From Phymorhynchus buccinoides (lineage: Eukaryota; Mollusca; Gastropoda; Neogastropoda; Raphitomidae), in assembly GCA_017654935.2 (NCBI GenBank), contig CM065703.1:39747086-39811085 (forward strand): a stretch of DNA of 64,000 nt, in the 5' to 3' direction. The translations under genes and the position numbers were made by a program. Below are positions 60,401-64,000 of the stretch, one piece after another; position 1 is the first letter of the stretch, and every line of letters starts with the position of its first letter. The notes under the pieces are model-generated. The model saw only the letters and a list, made by a program, of their open reading frames with translations, was not told the origin of the DNA and ran no database searches.

Positions 60401-61426
60401 GGATAAATAAAATAACCGTCATGTGGTACACGAATTCATTGAGCTGATAGGGAGTATTTTCTTAGGATTCTTCTTCTTCTTGCTCTCATCCTTCCATTAT
60501 GATCTTCCCGCGCATAAGATTCGCGTTATAGACGTAAAACTATACTCTCGAATCGTTTGGCTTGCGTTCTGGATTTTTCGTTGTGAGTGTATTCTTTTAT
60601 TGTTCTTCTATCAGGGTGTCTTACTTGTTTTGGCTGGTTGTTGCTGTTCTTGTTGCTTCATCGCCGCCTCTTCCTCCTCCTTCTCCTCCCTTCCCTCTGG
60701 GCTATTAATTATAAGTTGCCTCCTATGTTGTTCTTTTTGTTGTTGTCTGTTGTTTCTTATCGACTGGGGAGTCTTGTTCTTTTCTCTTGTCAAATTGTTG
60801 TTGCATGTTGTTATTGTGCTGTGTCTCTCTTCAGCAATGGTGCGCTCATTGCTTGCTCGGTCGTCTTCATTCAAGAATAGGCTGGCTAATTCAGTGGCTT
60901 CTGTCTAGTTAGTTTTAATAGCTATTCACTGTAGTGGACTGTCAAGTGAGCGTACGGGCCTTTTACATCTAATTAATCTTCTGTCATGCAGCTTTGAAAC
61001 GGGGAGGCGTATGCTGTGGAGGAGGGAGAGAATGATAATGGGGGTCTACTCTCTGAACAGTCTCAGTCTAACGACACGTGTACAATTTTCAAACCCTTTC
61101 CTCATGACAAGCCCACTGTGTACATGTGGCGCGTATCTCTAAAGGTCTGTTCGTATGGCACGTTAAGCGATTATTTTCACGAGATATTAGTCTATTATCC
61201 CTCTACTGGGCATACACTATGTGATAGCCCGACGCTTATAATGACTTTACTAGGGTAGGGCTCCACTGTGTAGCCGGTAGGGGAATAGACATATCTTGTG
61301 ACTTTAGTGTTAACAGTGTAGCACAGACGCTTAATAGTGTGTTGGTGAGCGGCTCCTTTTCCTTTTCGGTCCGCTGATCAGGGGGCGAAGAACTCGGCTT
61401 ACCAGCTTAGCGAAATCATCGCCGAA
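57431..61426. other. Low-quality sequence, no gene seen
   Basis: AT-rich, with no ORF resembling a protein. Frames at 60423-60908 are Ser/Cys/Phe-rich shadows of CTT/GTT-rich sequence. Confidence 0.4.
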
Positions 61427-61926
61427 NNNNNNNNNNNNNNNNNNNNNNNNNNNNNNNNNNNNNNNNNNNNNNNNNNNNNNNNNNNNNNNNNNNNNNNNNN
61501 NNNNNNNNNNNNNNNNNNNNNNNNNNNNNNNNNNNNNNNNNNNNNNNNNNNNNNNNNNNNNNNNNNNNNNNNNNNNNNNNNNNNNNNNNNNNNNNNNNNN
61601 NNNNNNNNNNNNNNNNNNNNNNNNNNNNNNNNNNNNNNNNNNNNNNNNNNNNNNNNNNNNNNNNNNNNNNNNNNNNNNNNNNNNNNNNNNNNNNNNNNNN
61701 NNNNNNNNNNNNNNNNNNNNNNNNNNNNNNNNNNNNNNNNNNNNNNNNNNNNNNNNNNNNNNNNNNNNNNNNNNNNNNNNNNNNNNNNNNNNNNNNNNNN
61801 NNNNNNNNNNNNNNNNNNNNNNNNNNNNNNNNNNNNNNNNNNNNNNNNNNNNNNNNNNNNNNNNNNNNNNNNNNNNNNNNNNNNNNNNNNNNNNNNNNNN
61901 NNNNNNNNNNNNNNNNNNNNNNNNNN
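61427..61926. other. Assembly gap, 500 N
   Basis: Exactly 500 undetermined bases, a conventional scaffold gap of arbitrary size. Any ORF crossing it is meaningless. Confidence 1.
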
Positions 61927-62134
61927 TGATTTAGGCCTAATACCTGACAACTGTTTCCCTTCTTGTTGCATGGTCATTGGACAAAGGATTCAAATAACAC
62001 TATTGCCCAGAGAACACCGTTCATCGAATTTTTTTTTTTTTTCCCCCCCTTAAAAAAAAAAAACACAGCCACCCCCTTGAACCTTTGCTTGCATCATTAG
62101 CTGCATGGACCCAGTACGCTTTTTCTGCAATCGC

Positions 62135-62369
62135 ATACCTCTCTCTCTCTCTCTCTCTCTCTTAGGTCCACTCCTCCTCTCCTCCCCCCCCCCCCCCTCT
62201 CGCTCATTCATCTCTCTCAGTCTCTCTCTCTCTCATCTACCGTCATCTTTCTTCTCTCTCACAACACACACACAAATACACACAACACATACACACACAC
62301 ACACACACACACACCACACACCACACACACACACACACAAGAGAGCCCACACACACGCACACACACACT

Positions 62370-62401
<32 letters not shown>

Positions 62402-62425
62402 CACACACACCACGACACAAGCAGC
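62135..62425. repeat. TC then CA microsatellites
   Basis: TC tract at 62135-62240 with a poly-C run near 62185, then an imperfect CA tract at 62262-62415. Confidence 0.9.
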
Positions 62426-62714
62426 AAGTAAGGACATAACCAAGAAGACAGACCGAAGGGACTTGATTACCATTTCTAAAGCTCTCCTGGGGGGGGTTTT
62501 TGTTTTTTTTCATACAACATCTGAGGAATACAAAATCTTGGTTATAAAGTTAATCTATAAAATTCGTCTGTCATTTCTCTCGAGATAGCAATTTGGGAAA
62601 GATTTATCAACAACCCCGGAGAACAGAGAGGCAAGGTTTAATGTTCAGGGACCAGGTTTGAAAATATAACACCAACTTCTGATTTACATCACTTGGATAC
62701 CACCGATGTTGCCT

Positions 62715-62868
62715 TAAGAGGGAGGGGAGGGAGAGAGAGAGATAGAGAAGGAGAGAGATTGAGAGAGAGAGATGAGAGAAGAGAGAAGAGAGAGAGAGGA
62801 GTGAGAGAGAGAGAGAGAGAGAGAGAGGAGGGGATTGATGAGAGAGATAGAGAAGGAGAGGGATTGAG

Positions 62869-62931
<63 letters not shown>

Positions 62932-63348
62932 AGGAGAGAGATCAGAGAAGGCGAGAGGAGAGAGAGTAGAAGGAGGAGGAGAGAAGGAGAGAGAGAGAGA
63001 GGAAAAAGAGAGAAGGAGAGGAGAGGAGAGAGGAGAGAGAGAGAGAGAGAGAGGAGAGGAGAGAGAGTATGACTTGACTTGTGTGTGTGTGATGTGGTGT
63101 CTGTGTGTGGTGTGATGTTTGTGGGTGTGTGTGTGTGTGTGTTTGTGTCCGTGCGTGCCTGCGTGCGTGCTTGTAAGGTGGTGTATGTGTGTGTGTTTGT
63201 GTTGCGGCGCTTGCGTGCGTGTGTGTGTAATATGTTTGCTTTCGGGCGTGCATGGGTAGGTGCGCGGCGCGCGGGGGGGGGGAGCCGCGCGTGTGTTGTG
63301 TGTGGTGTGTGTGTCGTTTGTTGTTGTGTGTTTTTGTGTGTGTGTGTT

Positions 63349-63392
<44 letters not shown>

Positions 63393-63490
63393 TGCGTGCG
63401 TGTGCGTGATGCGTGTTGCGTGCGTGTGATGTGGTGTGCCCGTGCGTCTCTGTATATCGTTGTATCTCTGTGTACTATGTGTGTTTCATA
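62715..63490. repeat. GA then GT microsatellites
   Basis: About 350 bp of imperfect GA at 62715-63068, then about 400 bp of imperfect GT/GC at 63075-63475. The LINE fragment starts right after. Confidence 0.9.
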
Positions 63491-63494
63491 AACA

Positions 63495-64000
63495 TAAATC
63501 ATAAACCACTCTCTGAAAACTGGCACTGTTCCTCCTTGCTTGAAACATGCGTTAGTCATTCCTCTCCTCAAGAAAAACGGTCTCAGCCCAGACGAACTGA
63601 ACAACTTCAGGCCTATCTCTCATCTACCTTTTCTCTCCAAAATCCTCGAAAGAGTTGTCCTTGTGCAGCTTGAACGCCACTGAACTCAAAACGATCTGTA
63701 TGAAGTCCATCAATCCGCGCACAGACACAATCATAGCACATAAACAGCACTACGCAACGTCACAGACAGTCTCCTTCGCTCAGCTGACAACAAACTCGCA
63801 TCACTTCCCACTTTACTCGATCTCAGTGCCGCGTTTGACACTATAGATCACAGCATTCTGCTGCACAGGTTGTCAGTGTCCTTTGGTGTCACTGGGACTG
63901 CTCTAGAATGGTTCAGGTCTTACCTGACTGGCAGAACGCAGTCTGTGTCAATTGCCAGCAATGTCTCCTCATCAGTGCCCCTAAAATTTGGCGTCCCTCA
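63495..64000 (+). mobile_element. CR1/L2-like LINE reverse transcriptase, runs off window
   Basis: One frame over 500 bp reads GTVPPCLKHALVIPLLKKNG, ELNNFRPISHLPFLSKILE, RVVLVQLERH, a TGA at 63681, TQNDLYEVHQSAHRHNHST, a TAA at 63741, TALRNVTDSLL, LLDLSAAFDTIDHSILLHRL, FGVTGTALEWFRSYLTGRTQ and LKFGVP. FRPIS, the catalytic AAFDTIDH and FGV are fingers and palm motifs of CR1/L2-type enzymes. Two stops show it is inactive. Possibly the same family as the fragment at 17.4-18.4 kb, with which it does not overlap. Confidence 0.88.

Noticed and set aside
61399..61977. 192-codon minus ORF
   Set aside because: Almost entirely undetermined bases.

Overview
The window looks like nuclear DNA of a lophotrochozoan animal, most likely a gastropod mollusc. 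The strongest clue is a tandem pair of GRL101-like receptors, a class first described in the pond snail Lymnaea (LDL-receptor class A modules, leucine-rich repeats and a 7TM domain). Supporting clues are the very high density of GA/TC and CA/GT microsatellites, several non-LTR retrotransposon remnants, a Tc1/mariner relic and a SINE-like repeat ending in a GGACGTAAAACACC-type motif. I saw no rRNA, tRNA, CRISPR or bacterial-type operon. Species cannot be fixed from sequence alone.

Layout. 1-12.9 kb is gene-poor and repeat-rich: microsatellites; a roughly 0.7-kb non-autonomous DNA element with 9-bp target duplications; a cluster of alternating palindromes at 3.55 kb; five 143-bp tandem units, each carrying a short ORF, at 3.95-4.7 kb; and an inverted-repeat element holding GA/TC cassettes at 7.3-8.2 kb. 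12.9-23.3 kb holds the only two convincing protein genes, both on the + strand, separated by 3.2 kb that contains a reverse-strand LINE 3' fragment. 23.3-30 kb holds a mariner relic, a 54-bp satellite of about 32 units and dispersed repeats. 30-37.9 kb holds two broken LINEs of one clade; the larger is preceded by a 24-bp minisatellite that reads in frame into its endonuclease. From about 38.3 kb to the 500-N gap at 61,427 the sequence looks like unpolished long-read consensus: microsatellites are peppered with errors, repeats seen cleanly at 7-11 kb recur in corrupted form, and no long ORF survives. After the gap come microsatellites and a CR1/L2-like reverse transcriptase fragment that runs off the window.

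The two receptors share the order CUB-like, LDLa, C-type-lectin-like, several LDLa, LRR, 7TM, each in one uninterrupted exon. The downstream copy keeps every classical rhodopsin-family switch motif (LAD, DRF, CWFP, NPFLY). The upstream copy has lost all four while keeping a 1,294-codon frame, the ectodomain cysteines and the TM3-ECL2 cysteine pair. The natural reading is a signalling receptor beside a pseudo-receptor or decoy. Neither ORF shows a signal peptide, so upstream exons, perhaps shared, are expected but could not be located.
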